Shown here piece by piece: positions 17,601 through 26,027 of a stretch of 33,545 nucleotides of DNA. The stretch spans positions 1 to 33,545 of the forward strand of contig JAFXMB010000146.1 of assembly GCA_017530735.1 (NCBI GenBank), written 5' to 3'. The translations under genes were made by a program, and so were the position numbers. The notes below the pieces were generated by a model that did not search any database, had not been told where the DNA came from, and worked only from the letters and a program-made list of their open reading frames with translations. Origin of the DNA: Bacteroidaceae bacterium (GTDB lineage Bacteria > Bacteroidota > Bacteroidia > Bacteroidales > Bacteroidaceae). The stretch's first letter is position 1, and each line of letters opens with the position of its first letter.

Positions 17601-18959
17601 GCGCAGGCTGCCGATACGTCCGTTGAAACGGCCGGAAAAACCGTCATCCTGCCTCTGGAGTTCGGCACTGGCGGTGAGTGAGCAGTTGCCCAGATCCCTG
17701 TTTCCTGTAAAGGCACGCAGGTTGACATCCTGTGCAGTCAGATTGCCGCTGTAGGCGTCTCCCTGGCCGTTCATGTCAAAGTTTACGGTGCCGGCCCGGC
17801 TGATGATCTGCAGAGATGAACTGGCTGTACCGCTGCGGTTCTCATAGTTGGCTTTGAACGATCCGTCACCCAAAGAGTTGAGTTGGTCGGGTATGGTGAG
17901 GCTGAATGCCGCAAGCTGGTCTTGGATCCACAGTGGCAGTTCATCGGAGAATGTGCCGTGGGCCTCGGCATAACGGCATCCCGTTACATGGAAGGTTGTG
18001 TCAAGCATCACCGTTCCGCTCATTCCAAGGTCAAGTATGCTGTCCGGAATCTGCACGTAGAGGGCGTTCAGGTTGACATCGCCGCTGCGTCCGTTTCCTT
18101 TCAATGTGAGTGTTACCGGTGTGGTCATGGGGCCCAGGGGCGGATAGAACGCCTTGTAGTCACTGCCGGTCAGGGTGGCCCTGATGTCCACGTCTGCGTC
18201 AGGCAGTCCGTTTAATCGGGTGGCGAATCCGGCATCGGCACTGAGACGTCTGGCTTCAAAGTCACTGTTGGGGGTGGAGAAGACAAAACCTGACAGGTTG
18301 GTGCCGTATCTGCCGATATTTACCGTTCCTTTGGCTCTGTTGAGCATGAAACCGGACTGCTCGGCAAAGGTGAATTTTCTTATGATGACCGATACGGTAT
18401 CCTGATTGAGCGCTTTAAGCGATAGATTTGCGGTCAGGCCGCTCACTCCGATATGGTTTGTGTTGAACACGCTGTCGGTCCATTCGGCACTGTACACATC
18501 GTAGCGGATGGAGCCGTTCCTGATGAGCACTGAGTTGGCCCTGAGGGACATGGGCTCGTCATTGCTGCCGAACATTTCAGTCAGAAATGCGTAGTTGGGG
18601 TCCGACTGGGGATCCTCACGGTTGAGCCTTATGCTGGGGCTGTTGACCCTGACACTGGTGATGCTCAGTTTTTTCTTGAGCAGTTTGACTGGTTTGAGCC
18701 TGAGCGACAGGGATGCGGCGTGGGCCAGGGTGTCGTGCTTGAGGTCATAGATGGTCAGGTCATCGATGGTGATTCCAAAGGGGTAGGTGAACTGGACACG
18801 GCCGGCGTTGACATCGGTCCCCAGAGCCGATGAGGCGATGCCCACTACATGAACAGCGGCATTCTGCTGAATGTTTCTGTTATTCAGCAAAATATGGCCG
18901 GTCAGATATGAACTTATCAGAACGGCCAGCAGAATATGGACTATTCTCCCTGCTTTCAC
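14616..18959 (-). CDS. tamB: TamB-like translocation/assembly module protein (DUF490)
   Basis: A giant periplasm-spanning protein of about 1447 residues, with one N-terminal membrane anchor ([20 protein letters not shown]) and a long beta-taco of repeated short strands. The C-terminal DUF490/TamB domain is recognisable in '[18 protein letters not shown]', '[20 protein letters not shown]' and the end '[14 protein letters not shown]'. TamB-like proteins support transfer of lipids or assembly of outer-membrane proteins between inner and outer membrane. No BamA/TamA gene is next to it. The frame is open to 18968, where only a TTG exists, and that TTG overlaps a promoter box; the GTG at 18957-18959 (MKAGR) is preferred. 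No ATG occurs early in the frame. Confidence 0.92.
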   Translation of the reverse strand: MKAGRIVHILLAVLISSYLTGHILLNNRNIQQNAAVHVVGIASSALGTDVNAGRVQFTYPFGITIDDLTIYDLKHDTLAHAASLSLRLKPVKLLKKKLSITSVRVNSPSIRLNREDPQSDPNYAFLTEMFGSNDEPMSLRANSVLIRNGSIRYDVYSAEWTDSVFNTNHIGVSGLTANLSLKALNQDTVSVIIRKFTFAEQSGFMLNRAKGTVNIGRYGTNLSGFVFSTPNSDFEARRLSADAGFATRLNGLPDADVDIRATLTGSDYKAFYPPLGPMTTPVTLTLKGNGRSGDVNLNALYVQIPDSILDLGMSGTVMLDTTFHVTGCRYAEAHGTFSDELPLWIQDQLAAFSLTIPDQLNSLGDGSFKANYENRSGTASSSLQIISRAGTVNFDMNGQGDAYSGNLTAQDVNLRAFTGNRDLGNCSLTASAELQRQDDGFSGRFNGRIGSLRYKRYTYRGVKVDGSFTPDRILTDLKFADKNGALDLTAGIGTGNIPYYAIKATADSVNLGAYHLVDRDSMSLSTRLTATIIGHNIDDIIGKLSVDSLYYTDTEGDWSMGNMTVAICQYNDYLRATTINSDFMNATMIGNYQASLIPASIAKACSDALPTIGKMVGINLKAGNYAKASNSFTVDVNLRNADFMQKVFHSPISVDQPAHLQMTFIDSKKHYNGTLSVPELSLKEQSITDARLTMKSSDGTSNVDLSGSYGDKMGEMTYLNAALQASADIVHGDYSWANNSRTMSGTARTLTQFLKYDRRHGLQSLSVVDTTSITVNGTIWDLSIAQLVTDMRKVTITDLSASNNDQFLYANGTVSSDSSDVIVLSMKNIDLAQTIATLHLKKAPQVNGLASGQVFASSVLANPAFSGSFRIEDFGFLDSYHGLMEADCRWNRNTRQVELTGTMTDEGVSSTGFTGYFIPDTKYIDVSLDANHTDLHFISTWTKSAFKDMGGRAVGQLRLFGELPHMDMEGEAILEDGYFIQDVINTTFLVKRDTLWFEPGKMLFKDVEFYDEKGHDGLLTCILYHDKFSNWRVDMSADVADMQVFNQSRNEKSDIFASVYAEGSMTLKFDSYNGLNISVDARTAPGTRIGYSPRAGSVADYNFLTIVDRGTVNIDEETVRHIIPDKTKNNKPFRLDLKVECSEDALIEMSMPSLNGYFRGNGNISMVFTPKDGPSLNGIYNLSYGQCAVSIEDIIRKNFTLMEGSFVRFNGAPLDTEINLQTYHNVNSASIYDLDPSASSNNKVHVRCLMSITGNVTDPRVSFDIDMPSGTPEEKAVLANATTTQEQRENQFIYLLALGRFYTDDMNSDRMTPSAVESIVNNTVSGQINNLLSKVMDNDKISLSSNVSASSYLTNDATNLSNKELQGILEAHLLNNRLLINGNFGYRENTINNTSNFIGDFEFKYLLIPDKRGKGISIKGYNKANDKYFSKTTLTTQGVGLVLEKDF

Positions 18960-18965
18960 AATATG

Positions 18966-18973
18966 CAAATGTA
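18966..18973 (-). promoter_or_regulatory. -7 promoter element for tamB (TACATTTG on minus strand)
   Basis: Minus-strand TAnnTTTG match. It overlaps the TTG at 18966-18968, so that codon is unlikely to be the start. The GTG at 18959 is only six bases downstream of the element. A TTG lies at minus-strand 18998-18996 as a possible -33 with a 22-base spacer. Confidence 0.5.
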
Positions 18974-19154
18974 ACTAACTATCCGCAGAAGTGAACAATC
19001 TTTATCGAGAGATTTTCTAAAAAAATGCGCATGCAGATACCTGTAGAGCGGTTTTAATCTCGGATTTGCCGATGAAATGGGATTTTTTTGAAAGTGTTGA
19101 TAATTGCCTCTGCATTTTTGGTTTTATTAAGTTAGTACATAACTCTTTTATTAG

Positions 19155-19162
19155 TAATTTTG
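19155..19162 (+). promoter_or_regulatory. -7 promoter element for the nqr operon (TAATTTTG)
   Basis: Exact match to TAnnTTTG 48 bases before the nqrA ATG. A near-match TTAG at 19132-19135 sits at the -33 position with a 19-base spacer. The 242-base gap between tamB and nqrA otherwise contains nothing I recognise. Confidence 0.55.
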
Positions 19163-19210
19163 CGCCCGCATTCTGAATAATATTAAACTATATATTCAAC
19201 TAACAACAAA

Positions 19211-20560
19211 ATGGCAGAAATCATTCGTTTACGAAAAGGTCTGGACATCAAGTTGCTGGGCGCTCCCGTTAAGGAGTTGACCGAGGTTGGTATGGCACAG
19301 GAGTACGCTCTCTGTCCCGCCGATTTCACCGGAGTCACTCCCAAGCCGGTCGTCAAGGAACAGCAGACCGTCAAGGCCGGTGAAGCTCTGTTCATTGACA
19401 AGAATCATCCTGAGGTGAAATTCGTTTCACCTGTAAGCGGTGAGGTTGTTGCAGTGAACCGTGGCGCACGCCGCAAGGTCTTGAGCATTGTGGTCAAGCC
19501 CGATGCAAAGCAGACTTATGTAGAGTTCGGAACCAAGAGCGTTCAGTCGCTTTCAGGTGAGGAGGTAAAGGCCGCCCTGTTGGAGTCGGGCCTTTTTTCA
19601 TTCTTCCGTCAGCGTCCTTATGACGTGATCGCTAACCCCGCCGATGCACCGAGAGGCATATTCGTATCGGCTTTCGATTCCAAGCCTCTGGCTCCGGATT
19701 TCGAGTTCGTACTTCAGGGTAATGAGGTAGACTTCCGCACAGGTCTGAGTGCAATCGCCAAGATTGCTCCCACAACTCTGAGCATCAGCGCTTGCCAGAC
19801 AAGCGAGGCTCTCACCGACGCTAAGAATGTTGACCTCTATGCTTTCAAGGGTGCTCATCCCGCAGGCAACGTAGGTGTACAGATCAACCACATCAAGCCC
19901 GTCAACAAGGGTGAGATCGTATGGACTATCGATCCCGAGGCAGTAATCTTCATCGGCCGTCTGTTCAACAAGGGTATTGTTGATATGACACGTATCATCG
20001 CCGTAGCAGGTGAGGAGGTTGTCAATCCTTCATACCTTAAGGTTATTGCAGGCGCCAAGATCGGTTCTCTTCTGGACGGCCGTCTGAACAAGACCGAGCA
20101 TATCCGTATCATCAACGGTAACGTTCTGACCGGTGTAAAGGCTACAAAGGATGATTTCCTGGGTGCTTTTGCAAACATGATCACCGTTATCCCCGAAGGT
20201 GATGACGTAAACGAGTTCATGGGCTGGATAGCTCCCCGTTTCAACCAGTACAGTGTCAGCCGTACATTCTTCTCATGGCTTACATGCAAGAAGCGTTACA
20301 GCATCGATGCACGTATCAAGGGCGGCGAGCGTCACATGATCATGTCAAACGAGTATGATAAGGTGTTCCCGATGGATATCTATCCCGAGTTCCTTATCAA
20401 GGCTATCATAACGGGTAATATCGACAAGATGGAGGCATACGGTATCTACGAGGTGGCTCCCGAGGATTTTGCTCTCTGTGAGTTTGTGGATTCTTCAAAA
20501 CTTGAGCTCCAGCGTATCGTACGCGAGGGCCTTGATAACCTTCGTGCCGAAATGGCCTAA
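19211..20560 (+). CDS. nqrA: Na+-translocating NADH:quinone reductase subunit A
   Basis: Cytoplasmic-side subunit A of Na+-NQR, 449 residues, close to the usual length. The start 'IRLRKGLDIKLLGAP' and the early barrel-sandwich region with KAGEALFIDKNHPEVKFVSP and VSGEVVAVNRGARRKVLSIV are typical. No covalent cofactor site is expected. It is implicated in quinone contact and is needed for assembly with NqrB. Later stretches (HPAGNVGVQINHIKPVNKGE, EFMGWIAPRFNQYSVSRTFF) confirm identity. First gene of a six-gene operon, with 14 bases to nqrB. Confidence 0.97.
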   Translation: MAEIIRLRKGLDIKLLGAPVKELTEVGMAQEYALCPADFTGVTPKPVVKEQQTVKAGEALFIDKNHPEVKFVSPVSGEVVAVNRGARRKVLSIVVKPDAKQTYVEFGTKSVQSLSGEEVKAALLESGLFSFFRQRPYDVIANPADAPRGIFVSAFDSKPLAPDFEFVLQGNEVDFRTGLSAIAKIAPTTLSISACQTSEALTDAKNVDLYAFKGAHPAGNVGVQINHIKPVNKGEIVWTIDPEAVIFIGRLFNKGIVDMTRIIAVAGEEVVNPSYLKVIAGAKIGSLLDGRLNKTEHIRIINGNVLTGVKATKDDFLGAFANMITVIPEGDDVNEFMGWIAPRFNQYSVSRTFFSWLTCKKRYSIDARIKGGERHMIMSNEYDKVFPMDIYPEFLIKAIITGNIDKMEAYGIYEVAPEDFALCEFVDSSKLELQRIVREGLDNLRAEMA

Positions 20561-20574
20561 AACCCAGACGAGTT

Positions 20575-21738
20575 ATGAGTTTAAGAAATTACATAGACAA
20601 GATCAAACCGAGTTTTGAGGAGGGCGGCAAACTGCATGCTTTCCGTTCGGTGTTTGAAGGTTTTGAGACCTTCCTTTTCGTTCCGAATACCACTGCAAAG
20701 AACGGCGTGAACATTCACGACTCATTCGACAGCAAGCGAATGATGATCATGGTTGTTATCGCCCTGGTTCCTGCACTGCTGTTCGGTATGTACAATGTAG
20801 GCTATCAGCACTTTGCTCTGGCCGGTCTGCTTGAGCAGGCTACTTTCTGGAACAAGTTCTGGTTCGGCTTCCTGGCCGTTCTTCCCAGACTTATAGTATC
20901 ATACGTAGTAGGTCTTACTATTGAGTTCATCGTGGCTCAGTGGAAGCACGAGGAGATTCAGGAGGGTTACCTGGTATCAGGTTTCATCATTCCTCTGATT
21001 ATCCCCGCAACTACTCCTCTGTGGATTCTGGCCGTTGCCGTTGCCTTCTCGGTAATCTTTGCCAAGGAGATATTCGGCGGAACAGGTATGAACTTCCTCA
21101 ATGTGGCTCTTATCACACGCGCATTCATATTCTTTGCATATCCTTCAGTAATCACAGGTGAGACCGTTTGGGTGGTTGACCACGCAATCTGCGGTCTGGG
21201 TGCCGATATTGACGGTATGACAGCCGCTACCGCTCTGGGTACAGCTTCTACCACGGCTGCCGCTCCTGCATTCTCGATGGATATGGTATGGGGCTTCATC
21301 CCCGGTTCAGTAGGTGAGACCAGCGTGATTGCAATCGCTCTTGGCGCTCTGCTGCTCCTCTATACCGGAATCGCAAGCTGGAAGACAATGCTTTCAGTAT
21401 TTGCAGGCGGTATCCTGATGGCTCTGGTATACAACCAGTGGGGTCCCGACAACGCTATGGCTCAGATGCCCTGGTACGAGCATATCTGCCTGGGCGGTTT
21501 CTGCTTCGGCGCCGTATTTATGGCAACTGATCCGGTTACATCGGCCCGTACAGAGGTTGGTAAGTGGATTTACGGTCTGCTCATCGGTATGATGGCTATC
21601 ACAATCCGCGTCATGAACCCCGGTTATCCCGAAGGTATGATGCTGGCCATCCTGCTCATGAACTGCTTCGCTCCGCTCATTGACTACTGCGTAGTACAGC
21701 GTAACGTGAACAAACGTCTTAACAGAATAAACAAATAA
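20575..21738 (+). CDS. nqrB: Na+-NQR subunit B, membrane FMN-binding
   Basis: Integral membrane subunit of 387 residues. It carries one covalently attached FMN and riboflavin/quinone contact sites in characterised enzymes. Many hydrophobic segments are visible: 'MMIMVVIALVPALLFGMYNV', 'LIIPATTPLWILAVAVAFSV', 'SVIAIALGALLLLYTGIASW'. The flavinylation motif is TAAT at 216-219 (GMTAATALG), in which Thr219 is the likely FMN attachment site by analogy with S/TxAT in NqrB. 'CFGAVFMATDPVTSART' is a family landmark. The gap to nqrC is five bases. Confidence 0.96.
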   Translation: MSLRNYIDKIKPSFEEGGKLHAFRSVFEGFETFLFVPNTTAKNGVNIHDSFDSKRMMIMVVIALVPALLFGMYNVGYQHFALAGLLEQATFWNKFWFGFLAVLPRLIVSYVVGLTIEFIVAQWKHEEIQEGYLVSGFIIPLIIPATTPLWILAVAVAFSVIFAKEIFGGTGMNFLNVALITRAFIFFAYPSVITGETVWVVDHAICGLGADIDGMTAATALGTASTTAAAPAFSMDMVWGFIPGSVGETSVIAIALGALLLLYTGIASWKTMLSVFAGGILMALVYNQWGPDNAMAQMPWYEHICLGGFCFGAVFMATDPVTSARTEVGKWIYGLLIGMMAITIRVMNPGYPEGMMLAILLMNCFAPLIDYCVVQRNVNKRLNRINK

Positions 21739-21743
21739 GGATT

Positions 21744-22634
21744 ATGGCTACGAAAAAATTCAAATGTAAGGTTTGTGGCTATGTCCACGAAGGAGACAAG
21801 GCTCCTGAGCAGTGCCCCATGTGTCAGGCACCTCAGAGTGAGTTTGAAGAGATTGTAGAGGAGGGTGCTGCTCCTGCCAAGAAGGGTCTCAATACCAACA
21901 GCAACGTTTATACCATCGTTTATGCAGCCGTAATGGTTGTTATCGTGGCATTCCTGCTGGTGTTCGTATCACAGACTCTCAAGGATCGTCAGACCGCCAA
22001 CGTAATCAACGATACAAAGCAGCAGATACTCTCTGCCCTGAATCTGCGTGACCTGCCCGATGTGGCCGGCACATATGATGAGGTTATCAAGGCCGATGCA
22101 CTGATGCAGCCCAACGGCAAGATGGCTGAGTATGACGGTGATTTCAATACCTCTTATAAGAGTGAGTTCGACAAGGGTAACCTGCACATCTTTGTGGCCG
22201 AGGTTAACGGCGAGCGCAAGTTTGTCATTCCTATGAACGGACTTGGTCTGTGGGGTACCATCTGGGGCTACATAGCCCTGAATGAGGACCGCAACACCGT
22301 TTACGGCGTTTATTTCTCACACTCATCCGAGACTCCGGGTCTGGGCGGTGAGATTGCCGGAACCAAGTTCCAGGACCGTTTCCCCGGCAAGCTGGTGGTT
22401 AACGGTGAGGAGGTTGGCCTCACGGTAGTCAAGTACGGTAAGGCCGACAAGGGCTCACAGTTTGAGGTTGACGGTGTGACCGGTGCTACCATCACATCAA
22501 CCGGTGTGAACACTATGATTAATAAGGTGCTCTCAGCATACATTCCTTTCCTGACTAAGCAGTGCTGCAAAGAAGGCGGCTGCGAGGAGGGCGGCGAAGA
22601 GTGCTGCGAGGATAATGTTGAATCTAACGACTGA
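21744..22634 (+). CDS. nqrC: Na+-NQR subunit C with N-terminal rubredoxin-like domain and Cys-rich C-terminal tail
   Basis: Subunit C carries a covalent FMN on the periplasmic side of the membrane. The flavinylation site is clear: TGAT at residues 246-249 (DGVTGATITSTGVN), with Thr249 the expected FMN residue. One transmembrane helix lies near 56-78. The first ~36 residues are extra: FKCKVCGYVHEG (Cys8, Cys11) and APEQCPMCQAP (Cys24, Cys27) form the two CxxC knuckles of a rubrerythrin-type rubredoxin fold, likely binding one iron. The end (residues 273-296) is also extra, with CC at 274-275, Cys280 and CC at 287-288. The total of 296 exceeds the ~250 typical of NqrC. N-terminus and membrane helix imply a cytoplasmic rubredoxin domain and a periplasmic FMN domain and tail. 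The fusion looks genuine: one uninterrupted frame. Confidence 0.95.
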   Translation: MATKKFKCKVCGYVHEGDKAPEQCPMCQAPQSEFEEIVEEGAAPAKKGLNTNSNVYTIVYAAVMVVIVAFLLVFVSQTLKDRQTANVINDTKQQILSALNLRDLPDVAGTYDEVIKADALMQPNGKMAEYDGDFNTSYKSEFDKGNLHIFVAEVNGERKFVIPMNGLGLWGTIWGYIALNEDRNTVYGVYFSHSSETPGLGGEIAGTKFQDRFPGKLVVNGEEVGLTVVKYGKADKGSQFEVDGVTGATITSTGVNTMINKVLSAYIPFLTKQCCKEGGCEEGGEECCEDNVESND

Positions 22635-22642
22635 TTTGGATT

Positions 22643-23263
22643 ATGGCAAACAAGAATAGTGAGGCTTTCAAACAGCCGTTGTGGGTCAACAACCCTGTAT
22701 TGGTTCAGATTCTGGGTATCTGCTCGGCTCTGGCCGTAACGGCTCAGCTCAAACCCGCCATCGTGATGGGTCTTTCAGTAACCGTCATAGTGGCTATGTC
22801 AAACGTGATCATTTCACTTCTCCGCAATACTATTCCTAACCGTATCCGTATCATCATCCAGCTGGTGGTGGTAGCTGCTCTGGTTACTATAGTAAGCGAG
22901 ATTCTCAAGGCCTTTGCATACGATGTAAGCGTTCAGCTCTCAGTATATGTAGGTCTTATCATTACCAACTGTATCCTTATGGGTCGTCTGGAGGCATTTG
23001 CCATGCAGAACGGTCCCTGGGCATCATTCCTGGACGGTATAGGTAACGGTCTGGGTTATGCAGTCATTCTGGTAGTGGTTGCTTTTGTACGTGAACTCTT
23101 TGGTAGCGGAACATTGTTCGGTTTCCAGGTTGTACCGCAGTGCTTCTATGAGGCAGGTTACCTGAACAACGGTCTTATGATCATGCCGCCTATGGCTCTT
23201 ATACTGGCCGGCTGCATCATCTGGTATCATCGCGCCAAGAACAAGGATTTACAGGAAAACTAA
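22643..23263 (+). CDS. nqrD: Na+-NQR subunit D
   Basis: Integral membrane subunit of 206 residues, paralogous to NqrE. It has about six hydrophobic helices with the half-helix pattern of the Nqr/Rnf D-E pair. Two cysteines that belong to the intramembrane [2Fe-2S] cluster in solved Nqr structures are present at matching places: Cys27 in GICSALAVT and Cys110 in LIITNCILMGRLEAFA. It sits eight bases after nqrC without a Shine-Dalgarno sequence. Confidence 0.96.
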   Translation: MANKNSEAFKQPLWVNNPVLVQILGICSALAVTAQLKPAIVMGLSVTVIVAMSNVIISLLRNTIPNRIRIIIQLVVVAALVTIVSEILKAFAYDVSVQLSVYVGLIITNCILMGRLEAFAMQNGPWASFLDGIGNGLGYAVILVVVAFVRELFGSGTLFGFQVVPQCFYEAGYLNNGLMIMPPMALILAGCIIWYHRAKNKDLQEN

Positions 23264-23282
23264 TCTCAAAGCGTAAAGAATT

Positions 23283-23891
23283 ATGGAACATTTCTTCAGT
23301 TTATTTGTTAGGTCGATATTCGTCGACAACATGATTTTCGCTTTCTTCCTGGGTATGTGCTCATTCCTGGCCGTATCCAAGAACGTAAAGACGTCTTTGG
23401 GACTTGGTGTTGCTGTTATCTTTGTTGAGCTCATCACACTTCCCGTTAACTATCTGCTTCAGACCAAGGTTCTGGAGCCGATGGGTCTGGAATTCCTCAG
23501 TTTCATCCTTTTCATCGCTGTTATAGCCGGTATAGTTCAGCTGGTTGAGATGGTGGTAGAGAAATTCTCACCGTCACTCTACAACTCACTGGGTATATTC
23601 CTGCCGCTTATCGCTGTGAACTGCGCCATCATGGGTGCATCACTGTTCATGCAGCAGCGTATCGGAATGGATCCGGACAACACTCAGGCCATCACCTCAT
23701 TCGGTGACTCAATCGCTTACGCACTGGGTTCCGGTATTGGTTGGGCTCTGGCTATCGTCTGCCTGGCTGCCATCCGTGAGAAGATGGAATACTGCGATAT
23801 TCCCAAGCCTCTGAAGGGTGTGGGTATTACATTCATTACCGTAGGTCTGATGGCTATGGCTTTCATGTGCTTCTCAGGTCTGGCAATTTAA
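23283..23891 (+). CDS. nqrE: Na+-NQR subunit E
   Basis: Integral membrane subunit of 202 residues, inverted partner of NqrD. The shared cluster cysteines are Cys26 ([11 protein letters not shown]) and Cys114 ([11 protein letters not shown]). The family feature '[17 protein letters not shown]' opens the protein. It is followed after 13 bases by nqrF, and its stop codon overlaps the first base of an exact Shine-Dalgarno sequence for nqrF. Confidence 0.96.
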   Translation: MEHFFSLFVRSIFVDNMIFAFFLGMCSFLAVSKNVKTSLGLGVAVIFVELITLPVNYLLQTKVLEPMGLEFLSFILFIAVIAGIVQLVEMVVEKFSPSLYNSLGIFLPLIAVNCAIMGASLFMQQRIGMDPDNTQAITSFGDSIAYALGSGIGWALAIVCLAAIREKMEYCDIPKPLKGVGITFITVGLMAMAFMCFSGLAI

Positions 23892-23898
23892 AGGAGGT
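23891..23898 (+). promoter_or_regulatory. Perfect Shine-Dalgarno sequence for nqrF (AAGGAGGT)
   Basis: AAGGAGGT is complementary to the 16S rRNA 3' end, with six bases to the nqrF ATG. It begins at the last base of the nqrE stop codon. None of the other five nqr starts has one, and Bacteroidota genes in general rarely use it. Confidence 0.85.
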
Positions 23899-23904
23899 AA
23901 TATT

Positions 23905-25173
23905 ATGAACAACATCTATATTTCAAGTATTATAGTTTTTCTGGCCGTTATCCTGCTGCTGGTAGTTATCCTGCTGGTGGCCAAGAGCTACCTGGTTGCC
24001 TCTGGCAAGGTCAAGGTAACAATCAACGGCGACAAGGAACTTGAGGTGAATTCAGGCGCAAGCCTTCTGAGCACCCTGGCCGAGAACGGCGTTTATCTGC
24101 CTTCAGCCTGCGGCGGTAAGGGTTCTTGCGGACAGTGCAAATGCCAGGTCGTTGAGGGCGGCGGTGAGATCCTGGACTCTGAGAAGGGCCACTTCACACG
24201 CAAGCAGATCAAGGACAACTGGCGTCTGGGTTGCCAGTGCAAGGTTAAGGGTGACCTCTCCATCAAGGTACCTGAGAGTGTTCTCGGTGTCAAGGAGTGG
24301 GAGTGCGAGGTTATCTCCAACAAGAACGTGGCTACCTTCATCAAGGAGTTCATCGTACAGCTTCCCGCTGGCGAGCATATGGACTTCCTGCCCGGTAGTT
24401 ACGCTCAGATCAAGATTCCTGCATACTCTATGGATTATGACAAGGATATCGACAAGGATCTTATCGGTCCCGAGTATCTGCCCGCATGGGAGAAGTTTGG
24501 TCTCTTCGGCCTCAAGTCAGTGGTTACCGAGCCTACCATCCGTGCTTACTCTATGGCCAACTATCCTGCCGAGGGTGACCGCATCATGCTGACAGTACGT
24601 ATCGCTACTCCTCCTTTCAAACCGAAACCCGAGGTTGGCTTCCAGGATGTTCCCACCGGTGTGGCTTCATCTTATATCTTCAGCCTCAAACCGGGTGACA
24701 AGGTTATCATGTCAGGTCCTTACGGTGAGTTCCATCCTATCTTTGACTCCAAGAAGGAGATGATATGGGTTGGTGGCGGTGCCGGTATGGCTCCTCTGCG
24801 TGCTCAGATCATGCATATGACCAAGACCCTTAATACTCGTGACCGTGAGATGCACTACTTCTACGGAGCACGTGCCCTTAACGAGGTGTTCTACCTGCAG
24901 GATTTCCTGGGTCTGGAGAAGGAGTTCCCCAACTTCCACTTCCATCTGGCTCTGGACCGTCCGGATCCCGCAGCCGATGCAGCAGGCGTCAAGTACACTC
25001 CCGGATTTGTTCACAACGTTATGTACGAGACCTATCTTAAGGACCATGAGGCTCCTGAGGATATCGAGTACTACATGTGCGGTCCCGGCCCCATGTCAAA
25101 GGCCGTTACCGGTATGCTGGACAACCTGGGCGTTGATCCTGCCTCCATCATGTACGATAACTTTGGCGGATAA
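23905..25173 (+). CDS. nqrF: Na+-NQR subunit F, NADH dehydrogenase with [2Fe-2S] and FAD
   Basis: Electron entry subunit of 422 residues. One N-terminal membrane helix (about 6-27) is followed by a ferredoxin domain with cluster cysteines Cys69, Cys75, Cys78 (LPSACGGKGSCGQCKC) and a fourth near LGCQCKV (Cys110 or Cys112). The FAD domain carries RAYSMANYPAEG; the NADH domain carries the phosphate-binding GGGAGMAPLRAQ and ends in 'YYMCGPGPMSKAVTG' and DNFGG. It oxidises NADH in the cytoplasm and passes electrons via FAD and 2Fe-2S to the other subunits. It is the last gene of the operon, followed by a strong terminator. Confidence 0.97.
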   Translation: MNNIYISSIIVFLAVILLLVVILLVAKSYLVASGKVKVTINGDKELEVNSGASLLSTLAENGVYLPSACGGKGSCGQCKCQVVEGGGEILDSEKGHFTRKQIKDNWRLGCQCKVKGDLSIKVPESVLGVKEWECEVISNKNVATFIKEFIVQLPAGEHMDFLPGSYAQIKIPAYSMDYDKDIDKDLIGPEYLPAWEKFGLFGLKSVVTEPTIRAYSMANYPAEGDRIMLTVRIATPPFKPKPEVGFQDVPTGVASSYIFSLKPGDKVIMSGPYGEFHPIFDSKKEMIWVGGGAGMAPLRAQIMHMTKTLNTRDREMHYFYGARALNEVFYLQDFLGLEKEFPNFHFHLALDRPDPAADAAGVKYTPGFVHNVMYETYLKDHEAPEDIEYYMCGPGPMSKAVTGMLDNLGVDPASIMYDNFGG

Positions 25174-25195
25174 CTTATCTGCTGAATTCGATAGG

Positions 25196-25229
25196 AAAAG
25201 CGGCTCTCTTTGCGGGAGCCGCTTTTTTT
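25196..25229 (+). terminator. Rho-independent terminator of the nqr operon
   Basis: AAAAGCGGCTC (25196-25206) pairs with GAGCCGCTTTT starting at 25216 around a nine-base loop, followed by further T residues. It lies 22 bases after the nqrF stop; the poly-A side could also serve mtgA coming from the right. Confidence 0.9.
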
Positions 25230-25249
25230 GTTCCCTTTGGCGAGATTCC

Positions 25250-25915
25250 TCATTGCATCTGCTCCAGCAGAGTATTGCATCGGTTGCGGAGGTAGGGAGT
25301 CAGCTTGGTGGGATTGCTCTTTAGCGGGTTTGGAAGGCAAATGGCTATGGATATGGCTTGTCTGCGGGTAAGTTTGTCGGCTTGACAATTAAAATAATGC
25401 CGGGCGGCGGCTTCGGCACCATAGATGCCGGGGCCCATCTCAATCACATTAAGGTAGACTTCCATTATGCGGTCCTTGCTCCAGAGTAGTTCTATCAGAA
25501 CTGTCCAGTAAGCTTCCCATATCTTCCTGGCGCCGGTGCGGGAGCCGAATGTGAATACGTTCTTGGCAGTTTGTTGCGATATGGTGCTGCAACCACGGAT
25601 TTTGGTTCCTTTGTTCAGGTGGTCATCACGCATCTTGCGGATCTCTTCCCAATCAAAACCGTGATGCTGATAGAACTTCTGGTCCTCGGTCAGAACTACG
25701 GCCTTGGCAAGTTGAGGCGATATCTTATCCAGGCTAACCCAAGTGTGCTGATTCTTAAATGACTCCACTTTACGGTTCTCGATGGAGCGTTTAAGCATGA
25801 GCGGAGTATATTTTATGGGAACGTATCGTAACAGAAGCACCAGGGCAAAGCTGAAGGCTATAAAGAGTAGGGGTAGCCTTACTAACAGCTTGTATGTCCA
25901 TTTGCGCTTCTTCAT
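25250..25915 (-). CDS. mtgA: Monofunctional biosynthetic peptidoglycan transglycosylase
   Basis: GT51 enzyme that polymerises lipid II into glycan strands at the periplasmic face. From the ATG at 25915 it has 221 residues with an N-terminal membrane anchor (about 9-28). The catalytic Glu is in VVLTEDQKFYQHHGFDW and the second signature is GCSTISQQTAKNVF (GxSTIxQQ). The third, 'RIMEVYLNVIEMGPGIYGAE', and 'RRQAISIAICLPNP' complete the GT51 set. No transpeptidase domain follows, as expected for MtgA. The frame is open to a TTG at 25942, but that codon overlaps the -7 box at 25940-25947, so 25915 is chosen. Confidence 0.95.
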   Translation of the reverse strand: MKKRKWTYKLLVRLPLLFIAFSFALVLLLRYVPIKYTPLMLKRSIENRKVESFKNQHTWVSLDKISPQLAKAVVLTEDQKFYQHHGFDWEEIRKMRDDHLNKGTKIRGCSTISQQTAKNVFTFGSRTGARKIWEAYWTVLIELLWSKDRIMEVYLNVIEMGPGIYGAEAAARHYFNCQADKLTRRQAISIAICLPNPLKSNPTKLTPYLRNRCNTLLEQMQ

Positions 25916-25939
25916 AAACGATTGAGTCCTAATCGGCTG

Positions 25940-25972
25940 CAAAAATACTTATTTCTTGACACATGACACAAA
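25940..25972 (-). promoter_or_regulatory. Promoter for mtgA: TTTG-N21-TATTTTTG on minus strand
   Basis: The -7 box occupies 25940-25947 and the -33 TTTG 25969-25972 (written on the minus strand), spaced by 21 bases, close to the Bacteroidales consensus. The -33 element lies inside the hairpin at 25965-25991. Confidence 0.6.
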
Positions 25973-25991
25973 GGGATAGTATCCCTGTGTC
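25965..25991. repeat. REP-like imperfect hairpin between mtgA and the TonB-domain gene
   Basis: GACACAAAGGGAT and ATCCCTGTGTC are inverted around a three-base AGT loop, with two unpaired A residues on the left arm. The left arm shares GACRCAAAGGGA with the hairpin at 29729. It lies in a divergent spacer, so it is not a terminator, and it covers the -33 region of mtgA. Confidence 0.6.
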
Positions 25992-26027
25992 TTTAAGACG
26001 TATTTAGCACCTTTTGCCGTTTATAAG

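Noticed and set aside
18966..18968. TTG start for tamB adding three codons.
   Set aside because: It lies inside a -7 box; the GTG at 18957-18959 is more likely.
25916..25942. TTG start nine codons upstream of the mtgA ATG.
   Set aside because: The TTG overlaps the -7 box and the extra codons are not part of the GT51 family.
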